Of a DNA stretch of 64,000 bases, positions 8,751 through 17,866 are shown one piece after another. The notes beneath the pieces were generated by a model. That model saw only the letters and a program-made list of their open reading frames with translations. It ran no database searches and had not been told where the DNA came from. Source of the DNA: Chryseobacterium sp. (lineage in GTDB: Bacteria > Bacteroidota > Bacteroidia > Flavobacteriales > Weeksellaceae); assembly GCA_027492795.1 (NCBI GenBank), contig JAPUEB010000021.1, forward strand, positions 20,978 through 84,977. The letters are read 5' to 3'. Within the stretch, counting starts at the first letter, position 1. Each line of letters opens with the position of its first letter. The position numbers and the translations under genes are program-made.

Positions 8751-8972
8751 TACTTAAACGCTAAGGACGAAAAGAATGGCGAAAAAATTCTGTTGATTAG
8801 GGCGCAAAGGCGCCTCGCTCAGCAAACGAATGCTCCCCGATACTAAATTTATTTAACAAGAGCCTGCAAAAACGGGATACTTTAAACGATTTTACATTGC
8901 TAAGTGAAACGCCTTTGCGAACATTTATGCGTGAAGAATTTAAGAAAATCTTTGCGATCCTTGCGTTTAAGA
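8751..8972. repeat. Imperfect long inverted repeat with CTTTGCG/CTTAAACGC ends
   Basis: The left end (CTTAAACGCTAAGGACG) is nearly the reverse complement of the right end (CGATCCTTGCGTTTAAG). Both arms also carry GCAAAGGCG or CGCCTTTGCG inside. A related element with ACAAAG/CTTTGT words is at 41894-42024. Confidence 0.6.
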
Positions 8973-9047
8973 TTGTTTTAATTATGGCAATTTTGTTCGT
9001 TTGGTCTGTCTGCGTTGTCGCTGATAGCAGAAAGCAGAAAGCAAAAA

Positions 9048-12000
9048 TTAAAATGAAGCCTTCACCTGCATCGAACCAATATGTATCGTCCTTTCGCCAG
9101 AATTTCTGCCTTCGTAATTGATGTTTAAAGAAATAAAGGAATTAATTGCCTGTTGCAGAAAAACGCTCCAAACTTGGTTTTTTCCGGGTTTTAATCCGTC
9201 TAACATTTGGTTTCCGACGATGGAGAAAGAATTTCCTGTAAAATTATTATTGATGAACGAAAAACTGCCACGAACAGAGGTTTTTTTGCGTTCCCATTGC
9301 AAACTTCCCGTGAGGTCGAAAGTTTTTAGAAATTCTTCGCCGTCCATTCTTTTTTTCTGGCGAAATGCCGATGAAAGCTCAGCTTGAGTAGATTCCGTGA
9401 ATTTGTACGTTGCTTTTGGTTTTGTTTCAAAATTATTCAGGATAAAATCTCGTGTTTTAAAAACTTCCGAAGCGTTTTCGATGCGATGAAGCGCATTTTC
9501 CCAATCGATGCGGAAATCTTTATTGAACCAATAACCGATGTTCACAAAATTGGAGGTCTGTTTCCGTTCTTCCTGACTGAAATTTGCGTTGATGAGGTTC
9601 AGGTTATTAATAAAACGGTAATTTCCGTTCCAGCCGGATTTATCGGTAGGATTGAACTGGGCGGTTGCCAAAATATTTTGGTTTTTAAGGATTTGCGCTT
9701 TGTTTTTTTCAAAAGGATTCAGCACCAAAACTTTGTCTTGTTTGTAAAATGAATTTTGAGAATTTAAGGAAATATTGAAATTCCAACGTTTCAAAAACGC
9801 ATTTTCCGAGTTGAAAACCACGGAAGGATTTACGAAAAGAGCCAACTGCAATTTGTTTTTATTGCTCGGAATGTATTTTACCGTATTCGTGTAAACCCTT
9901 ATGTACTGCGCTAAATCGGCATATTCCGCTACTTCAAATTCATCCAGTTGCTGAATTCCGTCACCGTTATAATCGGTCCATTTGTAAATGCCTTGTCCGT
10001 CCGTAACTTTCAAATATTGAAATTCTCGCTGCGCTTCCTGTCCGTTCCCAAGTTCATAAAAAGCCTGCAAACGCATTCCGTTATTGAACAATTGCTGATT
10101 GTAAAGAACATTTCCAACAACGAAATCACGGTTTTGATTGGCAGAAATTTCCTGATTTTTATAATAAAATTTTCGATAATGAACGAGGGCGTTCAAGGTG
10201 GTTTTTTCGGTTTTAATGATTTGGCTTTCCGCCATTAATCCCAAAATATCGTTCATTCGGTCCAAAGAATTACTTCGAATGGAGTCGTTGGTTCGGTAAT
10301 AAAGCCTTGTCAAAAGTTTTGTTCGTGCAGAATCTCCAATTTTTTTCTGAACAAAAACTTCTTTCCAGCTGAAACTCGTCACATCAAAAAGCTGCGTTTG
10401 ATTGAATTTTTTCACATTATGTTCCATACTTCCACCTGCAGCCCAACTTCCTTTTTGTCCGGAAAACTCAGAAACGATGCCGCTTCGTACAAATTTTGTG
10501 TCCTGCAAATCCGATTTCGTGTCGAGGTAAGAAAAATTTCCTTTGGTGTTGAATTTTCCTTTCAGCCAACCAAAATCGAGGTCGTTTTTCAAACCTTTAT
10601 AAAATGCTTTTTCATCTAAATAATTGATTCTATAATTCAAAAAAGAAAGATTTTTCCACTGATTTAAAAAACTAAAAATAAAGCGGTTTTGCGTTCTCTT
10701 GCTGAATTCCTGCGCCAAATTGAAATCGCGGGCAAATTCTACATTATTAATTCTGTCCAAAATATGAAACTGCGAGCTGATGTGCTGAAACTCGAAACTG
10801 GGTGTTCCTTTCCAGTTGTTTTTCGTGAAAACTTTGTTTCCGAAAATTCTTCCCGCATAACCAAGATTTTCCTTAGAATCCTTGGAAGAAAATAGGTTCA
10901 CATCGTAGTTGCTGAACGAGAAATCGGTTCCAATTTTCCCGTTGTTCAAAAGATATTCTGCGTTGTAGGAAAAAACCTGCGATTTTTGGGGAGCTGGAAG
11001 TTTCCGAACGGCGCGATATTCCCCCAAATTAGGCCCTACATATTGAAAAACCCGACCGTTGTTAGTGGTTTGCTTCAAATTGTAATCGCCCTTGTTTGCT
11101 CCAAAATAGGTGAAAGCAACCTGATAAAGTGTCAAAGTTTTATCGGTAGAAAATTCGTAAAAATTTCCGTTCGGATCGGCAACCAAACGATACAGAATTT
11201 TGTTCACATCATATTCCGAAACCGTTCCTGATGGAGCGTACATCAAATCGGGATTGTTTCCTGCGTTCACCAAAACCAGTTGATCTTCTTCACTTAAATT
11301 CAAAGCGAGTGGTGCATTTTTATTGTCATTTTCCAAAAACCACGAAAATCCGGTGCGGAAACGCTCCCTTTCGTGCCGAATTCCGCCTGTGAAAAGGTAT
11401 CGCGAGTAATTTCTATTGGTATAATTATAAGAAACGGTGATGAAGTTTTGTTGAAAAATCGGTCGGAAACTCGTGAAAGTAAGTTCTCCTGTGTTGTAAT
11501 TAATAACATAATCTTGATTTTCGCCGCGTTTCATCAAAATACCGTCGATAAAAACCTGTTCGGAGCCGGAAATTATGGTGATGAAATTTTCGCCGTTCCT
11601 TCCCTGAAGTCGGTAAGGACCTTGGTTGCCTTCAATTCCCTGAAAACGGATGCGGTGAAATTCGCTTCGTGCAACTCCGCCCGAAATATCGAAAAAAGTT
11701 TTATTTTCTTTCCCAAAACTCGTCTGAAACTGCAATCCCATACTTCGCCGCTGGTATTTTCCGAAAAACGTGTTTTCATCCAACAAATCGAGATGACCGG
11801 CTCGCAAAATATTTTTTTCCTTGATGTTCAGCTGCATATATATTTTGTCGAATTCTTCCAAGGTTTGCGTGTAACCATCGGCTTGAATCGGCAAATTATG
11901 GTCGGAAATAGATGCCAAAACCGACACATCTTTTGAAAGTTTTCCCGTAATCTGCAAATCCATCGAACTTTGCACGGACGAACCCTGATTGTTCCCAAAA

Positions 12001-12281
12001 GTAACGCCACGAATAATGGAACCTTTAGAGTTGAGATCTCCTAAGAATTTTTGTCGGTCGTTCTTTACCAAAACGGCTTCATCAACAATAATTCGGTTTT
12101 GAGTTTTAATAAAATCCAAAGTATCTTTAGAAAATAAGTCTTTTCCAATTTTTGCGGCAATTATAGAATCTTTTTTGGTAGAATCTTTTGGGATATTTGG
12201 GTTTTTCCACGTAAAAATTTGGGCATTTGCAATGCAAAAACCCCAAAAAACAAAAATGTGGATAAGTATTTTTTTAAACAA
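9048..12281 (-). CDS. SprA-like outer-membrane barrel protein
   Basis: A 1077-residue exported protein. Residues 1-20 are a signal peptide ending ANA. Residues 240-270 contain a SprA-type repeat (FIDGILMKRGENQDYVINYN, then TGELTFT), the fold that recurs in the type IX translocon protein SprA. The rest alternates short amphipathic beta strands ending in aromatic residues, and the C terminus (MQVKASF) is typical of outer-membrane barrels. It is much shorter than SprA (over 2000 residues), so it is a paralogous barrel and not the translocon itself. The start is TTG at 12281; it is the only start that gives the signal peptide. A near-consensus TACTTTTA box lies upstream. Confidence 0.75.
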   Translation of the reverse strand: MFKKILIHIFVFWGFCIANAQIFTWKNPNIPKDSTKKDSIIAAKIGKDLFSKDTLDFIKTQNRIIVDEAVLVKNDRQKFLGDLNSKGSIIRGVTFGNNQGSSVQSSMDLQITGKLSKDVSVLASISDHNLPIQADGYTQTLEEFDKIYMQLNIKEKNILRAGHLDLLDENTFFGKYQRRSMGLQFQTSFGKENKTFFDISGGVARSEFHRIRFQGIEGNQGPYRLQGRNGENFITIISGSEQVFIDGILMKRGENQDYVINYNTGELTFTSFRPIFQQNFITVSYNYTNRNYSRYLFTGGIRHERERFRTGFSWFLENDNKNAPLALNLSEEDQLVLVNAGNNPDLMYAPSGTVSEYDVNKILYRLVADPNGNFYEFSTDKTLTLYQVAFTYFGANKGDYNLKQTTNNGRVFQYVGPNLGEYRAVRKLPAPQKSQVFSYNAEYLLNNGKIGTDFSFSNYDVNLFSSKDSKENLGYAGRIFGNKVFTKNNWKGTPSFEFQHISSQFHILDRINNVEFARDFNLAQEFSKRTQNRFIFSFLNQWKNLSFLNYRINYLDEKAFYKGLKNDLDFGWLKGKFNTKGNFSYLDTKSDLQDTKFVRSGIVSEFSGQKGSWAAGGSMEHNVKKFNQTQLFDVTSFSWKEVFVQKKIGDSARTKLLTRLYYRTNDSIRSNSLDRMNDILGLMAESQIIKTEKTTLNALVHYRKFYYKNQEISANQNRDFVVGNVLYNQQLFNNGMRLQAFYELGNGQEAQREFQYLKVTDGQGIYKWTDYNGDGIQQLDEFEVAEYADLAQYIRVYTNTVKYIPSNKNKLQLALFVNPSVVFNSENAFLKRWNFNISLNSQNSFYKQDKVLVLNPFEKNKAQILKNQNILATAQFNPTDKSGWNGNYRFINNLNLINANFSQEERKQTSNFVNIGYWFNKDFRIDWENALHRIENASEVFKTRDFILNNFETKPKATYKFTESTQAELSSAFRQKKRMDGEEFLKTFDLTGSLQWERKKTSVRGSFSFINNNFTGNSFSIVGNQMLDGLKPGKNQVWSVFLQQAINSFISLNINYEGRNSGERTIHIGSMQVKASF

Positions 12282-12391
12282 AACCTGCGGAAAACCTTTG
12301 TGTAAAAGTAACGAATTTTTCTTGTGGAAATTATGGAAGGATTTAACATAAATTTAAAGGAGTTCACTTTTTTTAATAGATTAAATATTAG

Positions 12392-12399
12392 TAGCTTTG
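12392..12399 (+). promoter_or_regulatory. TAnnTTTG promoter box of the T9SS cargo gene
   Basis: TAGCTTTG, about 30 bases before the ATG at 12431. Confidence 0.7.
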
Positions 12400-12430
12400 C
12401 AGCAGAAAATAACTTTAAAATTTTTATGAT

Positions 12431-13396
12431 ATGAAAAAAATTTATTCTTTATTGGCAGTTCTTGCAATAGCTGTTTCTTCAAATGCTCAAACAGTAGTTC
12501 TAACAGAAACTTTTCCTTATGCTGACGCAACTTCTTTAACTACCAATAATGCAACTACAGGCTGGTTTCAACATAGTGGTACTCAAGGACAAATTACTGT
12601 AACTGGTGGTGTTGCAAATATTGCTGCAGGTCAAACCGAAGATATTAATAAATCAATTGGTACACCATATGCAATGGGAACTGCAGGAACACAATACCAA
12701 GTTGATTTTACCGCAGACATTAATGTACTTAATGCAACAGGTTTAACAACTGCTGGAGATTATTTTATGTCTTTGGGCGGAACTACAACTACAACAAATG
12801 GAACTGGAGGTATTACTGCTTTACCTGCAAGACTTTATGTGAAGGCTGGAACTACAGGTTATTTACTTGGAGTTTTAAATAACTCTGGAGGAACTGTAAC
12901 ACCTACTTATTCAACTACTGAAATACCTTATGGAACGGTTATGAGTATAACACTTAGTTATATAAATATTAACGGAGGTTCCCAAACTGCTACATTACAG
13001 ATTCCAGGTCAACCCTTATTAACAAACAGTACGGGAACTCAAGCGGCCTCTGCAAATATAGCATCAATTACAATAAGACAAGGTGGTTCTGCCACATCTG
13101 GAACAGGAAATATCGCAATTGATAATATTGTTGTTACTACATATTCTCCAGTTTTAGGTGTTTCTGATATCACTTCAGTAAAATCAAACTTCGTTAAAAA
13201 CACTTTGGTAAAAGACGAAATCAATTTCGGTTCTAAAGCTGATGTGAAAATCTACAACATGAACGGACAAGTAGTAAGAACAGCATCCGTTTCTGAAAAT
13301 AAAAACTTGGAAGTTTCTGACCTTGCTCCGGGAATGTACATTGTTACAGGTACCGTAAATGGTGAAGCAGTTTCACAAAAAATCCTTAAAAAATAA
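12431..13396 (+). CDS. T9SS type A sorting domain-containing secreted protein
   Basis: A 321-residue cargo protein. Residues 1-19 are a signal peptide (cleavage after SSNA). The middle (about 20-240) is a Thr/Gly-rich beta sandwich with no catalytic motif I recognise. The last 75 residues are a type A sorting domain, with VKIYNMNGQVV, a LAPGMYIV turn and the basic end KILKK. It should cross the outer membrane through the type IX system and be anchored or released. Codon use is cleaner and more optimal than its neighbours, which suggests good expression. It is monocistronic, with its own box and terminator. Confidence 0.85.
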   Translation: MKKIYSLLAVLAIAVSSNAQTVVLTETFPYADATSLTTNNATTGWFQHSGTQGQITVTGGVANIAAGQTEDINKSIGTPYAMGTAGTQYQVDFTADINVLNATGLTTAGDYFMSLGGTTTTTNGTGGITALPARLYVKAGTTGYLLGVLNNSGGTVTPTYSTTEIPYGTVMSITLSYININGGSQTATLQIPGQPLLTNSTGTQAASANIASITIRQGGSATSGTGNIAIDNIVVTTYSPVLGVSDITSVKSNFVKNTLVKDEINFGSKADVKIYNMNGQVVRTASVSENKNLEVSDLAPGMYIVTGTVNGEAVSQKILKK

Positions 13397-13431
13397 TTAT
13401 TTCTCATAAATTATTTTTTTGGTTAACAAAG

Positions 13432-13463
13432 AAGCCGTTCAGTAATGAGCGGCTTTTTATTTT
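13432..13463 (+). terminator. Terminator after the T9SS cargo gene
   Basis: A 10-bp stem with one G-T wobble (AAGCCGTTCA/TGAGCGGCTT), GTAA loop, then T-rich sequence. Confidence 0.8.
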
Positions 13464-13553
13464 TAGGAAAAAAAAATTTGAAAGAATTTCCAACTTTGCC
13501 AAAGCTAATATGCGTGAAAATAATACTTCGACAAAGTTTCACTTGAACTAATT

Positions 13554-13592
13554 AACTAAACCATTAAACCACTCGATTACTCAACCACCCAA
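13554..13592. repeat. Degenerate tandem words (ACTAAACCATTAAACCAC type)
   Basis: Imperfect iterations of AACCA/ACCACT words abut the stop codon of the next gene. A sister block is at 20692-20722. Confidence 0.5.
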
Positions 13593-16412
13593 TCAATACC
13601 AACCTCGTCGCAGCGTGTTCACAACTGCGCTTAAGTCTAAAACAAGAGTATATCGAATTCTTTTCCCATAATCTTTAAAAGACGGCTCGAAGCCCAAAGA
13701 AGAATAAACAGGAAGGTAAACCTCAATGAAATCTGGAATTACGCGCACTTTTATACCGGAATCCCAAATAAATTTCGGGCTTTGCGTTTTGTTTTTGTAC
13801 AAACCTGCATCCGCATAAATATTGAACATTTTCCATACATGAGAATCTACATTGAAAGACGAAATCCACTGATTTGCAGTTTTATCGATGTACGATTTGA
13901 AACCGCCGTCCGCAAGAATATACTGTTGCGAAAGTATTCCAGATGTAGCACTTTGTCCGATCAATCCATATGAAAACGAATAATTGGAAACACGCGAAAT
14001 TCCGAAATCGAAGATGTTATTTCGGGCTTTGTTAGTGATGAAATATCCTGCAAAAAGTCGGAAAGCGATTTTTTTGTTGGGAGCATATTCATAACGGTAG
14101 AAAGCTTCCGCAGCTATTTTTTGAAAATCTTCCATTCCCTGAATGTAGGTTCCAAAAGATTTTTCGTGGATAAGGCGGTTATCGGCAAAACCATAGCTCA
14201 CGTTCCAAAGGTTGTAGCGGTCGTACTCTCTGTTCAAAATCATCGCTGGAGTTAAGTCTTTATCGTAGTGTTCAAAAGAAACACCGATGCTTCTGCCTTT
14301 TGCGCTGCGAGGATTTTTAGCAAAATTAATGGAAGAATATGCCGAATATTTGCGGTAGCTCAAATGATGGTCATAATGAAAATAGGAGCCAGAAATTCCA
14401 AAATTTAAGCTTCGGAAAAAGCTTTCAGGGGGCATGAAACTGTAATACAAACCACCAGAAGCCGTTAATTTTCCAGTTCCTGTGCTGTAATAAGGAGTAA
14501 TGGAATAAGAAAATTTTGTATCGAAAAGAGATTCGTTTCTGAAGTTTAATCCGAGCAAAATATTGTCGTAAGCATTAAATTTCAATCTTGGATTGATGTA
14601 AATTTCGTTGTATTCCGGATTTGGGATATCTTTTATGAGCTTAAATTTTATCTTTTTTGTGTTGGAAAACAAACCTTTTGTGTACAAATAATTATCTCGG
14701 AAATTGCTTTCGGGAAAAAAATGTCCACTGTTAATCACCATTTTATGCGCATCAGCTTCGGGAATGGTGTAAAAATCTTCCGATTTTTTGTTTGGGGTAT
14801 CAAACCAATGAGTTTTGGTTTCGCCTTCTTTGGTGATGGTTTCCAGTTTGAAAGGAACCGAATCATGGGTGTTTTTCTTTACTTTTACCAAAAGATTCTC
14901 GCCATCTCGTTTGAAACTTTTCAGTTTGAAATTAATGCGGTGCTTTCTGCCAATAACATTTTCTAAAAACTCTGAAGAATATTTTGAATGCAGCGTCAAT
15001 TCATCTAAAAAATCTTTGGTATCAATTGGTTTTTCTTTTTTTTCAGAAATGTATTGTCTTAAGAAAGCGTCAAAATCTGCCGAACCCATTTTTTCTGCCA
15101 CAAAACTAAAAAGGCTTCCCGTTTCAAAATTACTGACGGTCATTTCATTAAAATTACTCAAATCCTGAAATTTTTCGCCCACTTTTTGATCTAAATTTTG
15201 CGTCATCATATATTGATAGGCAATTCCGTAACGTTCAATCAATTTCAGGCGGGAAGCGTGAAAAAGTTTGAGAGGTTTTATACGAAATATTTCAGCTTCG
15301 GTGAGCTGTCCGAGCAATTTGTGGTCTTTGTAATTTTGTTTTAAATATTCCTGTTCCAGATAGGTTTTCAGTCCATTTTTGAACCAGTGATCTTCTTCTT
15401 TGTACGAAATAAGGCCTTGCTCAATCACTTTTTTTGAAAAAATGCTGAAATAATCCAAATCTACATTTTCGGCGGGTGTGAAAAGTGGAAAACGGAACTT
15501 CCAATACGTAATATCGTTGTTTCCAAAAAAGTCTTCCTTACTTTTAAATTTTTCAGAAATAAAAAGCTTTTCGGGCAGCAATCCTGTTTTTTCCTTAATA
15601 AACTGAAGATGAAGTGGAAGGTAAAACTCCAGATGTTGCCGCTCTTCGCTGGATAATCGGTAGCCAAAAGTTACCTCTAGCGGAGAATTTTCCACAGAAG
15701 TATTTATTTTGGAATATTTCTCTTCGGAAATCAAAATTTCGGGGTCAGTTTTCAAAAAACCTTTAAAATAATTGGGGTGAATTTCCTGCAAATTGCTTTT
15801 AGAATAATAATTAGCCGGAAGATCCAGAATAATGGTCCAGTTTGTACTGTGATTGGACGTTTCCTCTGTATCGAGATAGCTTTTTTCTTGATTTTCAACG
15901 TTTTGAAAAGAATCTGGAACAAGGAAAAAATACTTTAGCAAAATATCTTTTTCGGAAGTTCCATATCCTGTAAACTGCGATAAAGGCAGCTGAAGTTGAT
16001 ATTTTAACTCAATTTTTGCGCTTTTTCCGGCTTGCAAAGGTTCTGGAAACTGAAAATAAATATTTTCGCGGTCGAGATTTGCTGTTTTTTCGTTCTCCAA
16101 ACCGTTTATTTTTACAGAAAGATTATTCAGTTTACCCAAATCTTCGGGTTTTGCGAAATGTAAATCTTTGCTTCTGTCCTCAATTTTTCTTTCGTAAAGT
16201 GCAGTTCCTCGGGATTTGTAGGCGGAAATCCAATTCAGGAGTTTTATTTCGGAAATGGGCTTTTCGGTATTGTTGAAATAGGTAATTTCCTGAATAACAT
16301 CTACCGTTCTTCTGTCCTGCGAGATTTTTGCCTGTAGATATATAGAATCGTTTTGCGCTCCCAAAAACGCAAAAAAAACGATAAAAAGTATGGTGCCAAA
16401 ACGTGTTTTCAA
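13593..16412 (-). CDS. M1-like pseudopeptidase fused to an outer-membrane barrel
   Basis: A 939-residue exported protein (signal peptide 1-19). The N-terminal 550 residues follow the M1 aminopeptidase plan: a beta domain, then a helical domain where WFKNGLKTYLE (343-353) matches the family's W(L/M)xEGxxTYxE segment. The zinc site is lost: HExxH is replaced by VIEQGLIS (329-336) and the downstream ligand glutamate by N346. From about residue 590 the chain becomes repeated aromatic-rich beta strands typical of an outer-membrane barrel. I infer a non-catalytic surface-layer role such as substrate or partner binding. The start is TTG at 16412, which gives the signal peptide and sits 12 bases after a TATATTTG box. 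Confidence 0.75.
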   Translation of the reverse strand: MKTRFGTILFIVFFAFLGAQNDSIYLQAKISQDRRTVDVIQEITYFNNTEKPISEIKLLNWISAYKSRGTALYERKIEDRSKDLHFAKPEDLGKLNNLSVKINGLENEKTANLDRENIYFQFPEPLQAGKSAKIELKYQLQLPLSQFTGYGTSEKDILLKYFFLVPDSFQNVENQEKSYLDTEETSNHSTNWTIILDLPANYYSKSNLQEIHPNYFKGFLKTDPEILISEEKYSKINTSVENSPLEVTFGYRLSSEERQHLEFYLPLHLQFIKEKTGLLPEKLFISEKFKSKEDFFGNNDITYWKFRFPLFTPAENVDLDYFSIFSKKVIEQGLISYKEEDHWFKNGLKTYLEQEYLKQNYKDHKLLGQLTEAEIFRIKPLKLFHASRLKLIERYGIAYQYMMTQNLDQKVGEKFQDLSNFNEMTVSNFETGSLFSFVAEKMGSADFDAFLRQYISEKKEKPIDTKDFLDELTLHSKYSSEFLENVIGRKHRINFKLKSFKRDGENLLVKVKKNTHDSVPFKLETITKEGETKTHWFDTPNKKSEDFYTIPEADAHKMVINSGHFFPESNFRDNYLYTKGLFSNTKKIKFKLIKDIPNPEYNEIYINPRLKFNAYDNILLGLNFRNESLFDTKFSYSITPYYSTGTGKLTASGGLYYSFMPPESFFRSLNFGISGSYFHYDHHLSYRKYSAYSSINFAKNPRSAKGRSIGVSFEHYDKDLTPAMILNREYDRYNLWNVSYGFADNRLIHEKSFGTYIQGMEDFQKIAAEAFYRYEYAPNKKIAFRLFAGYFITNKARNNIFDFGISRVSNYSFSYGLIGQSATSGILSQQYILADGGFKSYIDKTANQWISSFNVDSHVWKMFNIYADAGLYKNKTQSPKFIWDSGIKVRVIPDFIEVYLPVYSSLGFEPSFKDYGKRIRYTLVLDLSAVVNTLRRGWY

Positions 16413-16424
16413 AACTTAAAACCC

Positions 16425-16432
16425 CAAATATA
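16425..16432 (-). promoter_or_regulatory. TAnnTTTG promoter box of the pseudopeptidase gene
   Basis: TATATTTG on the minus strand, 12 bases before the TTG start; it supports that start. Confidence 0.65.
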
Positions 16433-16545
16433 AAGTATTGCGAAGAAATAACGGAGAAATTGCACATTAATTTTTTAAATAGTGAATTCGGCGATTTTAT
16501 GCATGGATTTTTTAAAAATATTTCTTCCTATTTCAAAAAGATTGA

Positions 16546-16553
16546 TACTTTTG
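16546..16553 (+). promoter_or_regulatory. TAnnTTTG promoter box of the 71-residue gene
   Basis: TACTTTTG, 19 bases before the ATG at 16573. Confidence 0.6.
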
Positions 16554-16572
16554 AGGAATAAAATGAAAATCT

Positions 16573-16788
16573 ATGGAAACCCACATCAACGACGAATTTC
16601 AGAACTTAAAATCTGAATTGAAAAAACTAAATATCGAGGTTCTAAAAGTTGTGAAAGTAGGCAACGGAAATATGGATTTCCACGAGGTTTTCTACCAATC
16701 GCCACGTTATGAGGAAGTGAAAAGCGTTTTCGTTCACATTGAAAAAATTGATGAACTGATTCAGCAGTTTAAAGACGCTTATCAATAA
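16573..16788 (+). CDS. Small conserved-looking hypothetical protein
   Basis: A 71-residue cytoplasmic protein with no family I recognise. It starts with a helical segment (about residues 3-30), continues with VVKVGNGNMDFHEVFYQS, and ends in another charged helix. A good promoter box, an ATG start and balanced composition support a real gene. It ends two bases before the stop of the convergent gene. Confidence 0.65.
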   Translation: METHINDEFQNLKSELKKLNIEVLKVVKVGNGNMDFHEVFYQSPRYEEVKSVFVHIEKIDELIQQFKDAYQ

Positions 16789-16790
16789 TT

Positions 16791-17156
16791 TTACAGACTC
16801 ATTGGAAGAACAGGAATTTCTTTTTTCCAAATTTCTCCAAATTTTTCTGTGAAGTAATTTGCCAAAATCCGATTGTTTTCTTTCTCTGAAATTGTAGGCA
16901 TTACGACGCAGTTTTCCACTTTTATTCTTACGCCGTATTTTTCTTCAAAAGATTTAGTATCAAAACCGTTATGAATGGCATTAATGATGAACGCGGCTTC
17001 TTTATTCTTTAAAGTTTGCTCTAAATTTTGCTTGGTAACAAGTGTGAAGGAAACGTTATGAACTTCCTTACCATTCAATTTAGCTTTTGTCTGCTGCGCA
17101 GAAATTGAAACAAAAAATAGGAACGCTGCAAAAACCAGAATTTTTTGAATTTTCAT
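16791..17156 (-). CDS. Small exported hypothetical protein
   Basis: A 121-residue protein with a signal peptide (1-20, ending SISA). The mature part of about 100 residues is alpha/beta. The segment FEEKYGVRIKVENCVV includes one cysteine (C82), and the C terminus (FGEIWKKEIPVLPMSL) is well defined. I recognise no catalytic motif or family. Periplasmic or surface location is inferred from the signal peptide. Confidence 0.75.
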   Translation of the reverse strand: MKIQKILVFAAFLFFVSISAQQTKAKLNGKEVHNVSFTLVTKQNLEQTLKNKEAAFIINAIHNGFDTKSFEEKYGVRIKVENCVVMPTISEKENNRILANYFTEKFGEIWKKEIPVLPMSL

Positions 17157-17187
17157 AAAAGTTGTTTAGTAATAGATGCTTTTAGTG

Positions 17188-17232
17188 GGTAAAAGTTAAA
17201 AATCCGCCCAAAAAAAAATGAACGGATTTTTT
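17188..17232. repeat. Left direct repeat with terminator hairpin
   Basis: GGTAAAAGTTAAAAATCCG, then CCAAAAAAAAATGAACGGA and Ts. The inner hairpin AAAAATCCG/CGGATTTTT (17198-17231) can end the DUF5053 transcript. It is nearly identical to 17867-17912. Confidence 0.75.
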
Positions 17233-17266
17233 TGCTGATTGCAATTTGCTGAAAGCCGAAAACAAA

Positions 17267-17656
17267 CTACAAAGAAACCTCTATAGAACCAATTTTTTTA
17301 CTGATGTCTTTCAATGCTAAATTCAAAGTTTTTATTTCTTCTTCAGTAAATTTCGCGGGTTTTCCATTCACGATATTTCCATTTAGTTTTTGGTAAAACC
17401 ATTGTCTGCTTTTATTGAAGTAGGTTTTTGCGATGTAAGAAATGGAGATTACTGGAAGAAGGTCGTTTAACTGCGCTTTTAAAATAAGGTCTTCTGCATT
17501 GTCCGCTGTTTCTCTAGCCAATTCTACCATTGAATTTGCAAATACATCAGCATCAATATCAATTAGTTTTTGCATTTCCATATCAATCTCAATCTTTTCA
17601 GATTCGGTTTTTGCATTGATAAATCTTTCTTTTAAAATTTCGAGTTCTTTTTTCAT
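17267..17656 (-). CDS. DUF5053-like protein
   Basis: A 129-residue cytoplasmic protein. The N-terminal half is a charged coiled-coil-like helix (1-60). The C-terminal half has ISYIAKTYFNKSRQWFYQKL followed by NGNIVNGKPAKFTEEE, the signature I recall for DUF5053. This part reads like a helix-turn-helix of an accessory or phage-related regulator. It lies 10 bases downstream of a 54-residue gene on the same strand. The pair is bounded by near-identical terminator-bearing direct repeats, which suggests acquisition as a unit. Function unknown. Confidence 0.75.
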   Translation of the reverse strand: MKKELEILKERFINAKTESEKIEIDMEMQKLIDIDADVFANSMVELARETADNAEDLILKAQLNDLLPVISISYIAKTYFNKSRQWFYQKLNGNIVNGKPAKFTEEEIKTLNLALKDISKKIGSIEVSL

Positions 17657-17666
17657 TTTCTAATTT

Positions 17667-17831
17667 TCAAATATTTCCAATTTCTTTTAATCTTTCAATT
17701 ATTCTTTCGATTTCTAAATCGTAAAATTTCTTTATTTGTTTTCCGCGTGGCGCAACTTCATTATAATAACGAAGAAAATATTCCAATTCCTTGAATAACC
17801 GTTTTCTTTCTTTTCGTAATGAACTGCTCAT
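17667..17831 (-). CDS. 54-residue basic hypothetical protein
   Basis: A short gene of 54 residues, rich in Lys, Arg and Glu and predicted all-helical; it starts MSSSLRKERKRLF and ends LKEIGNI. A consensus TATATTTG box lies 17 bases before its ATG, and the DUF5053 gene follows 10 bases after its stop, so the two form an operon. I do not recognise a family. It may be a partner of the DUF5053 protein. Confidence 0.65.
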   Translation of the reverse strand: MSSSLRKERKRLFKELEYFLRYYNEVAPRGKQIKKFYDLEIERIIERLKEIGNI

Positions 17832-17848
17832 TTCAACAAGATTTCAAA

Positions 17849-17856
17849 CAAATATA
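17849..17856 (-). promoter_or_regulatory. TAnnTTTG promoter box of the DUF5053 mini-operon
   Basis: TATATTTG on the minus strand, 17 bases before the ATG at 17831. Confidence 0.65.
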
Positions 17857-17866
17857 ATAACCTTTT

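Larger units (their letters stand above)
8681..9047. other. Intergenic region occupied by repeat material
   Basis: No gene is supported here. The region holds the dusB promoter, short word repeats (GCAGAAAGCAGAAAGC near 9020) and the imperfect inverted repeat at 8751-8972. Confidence 0.6.
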
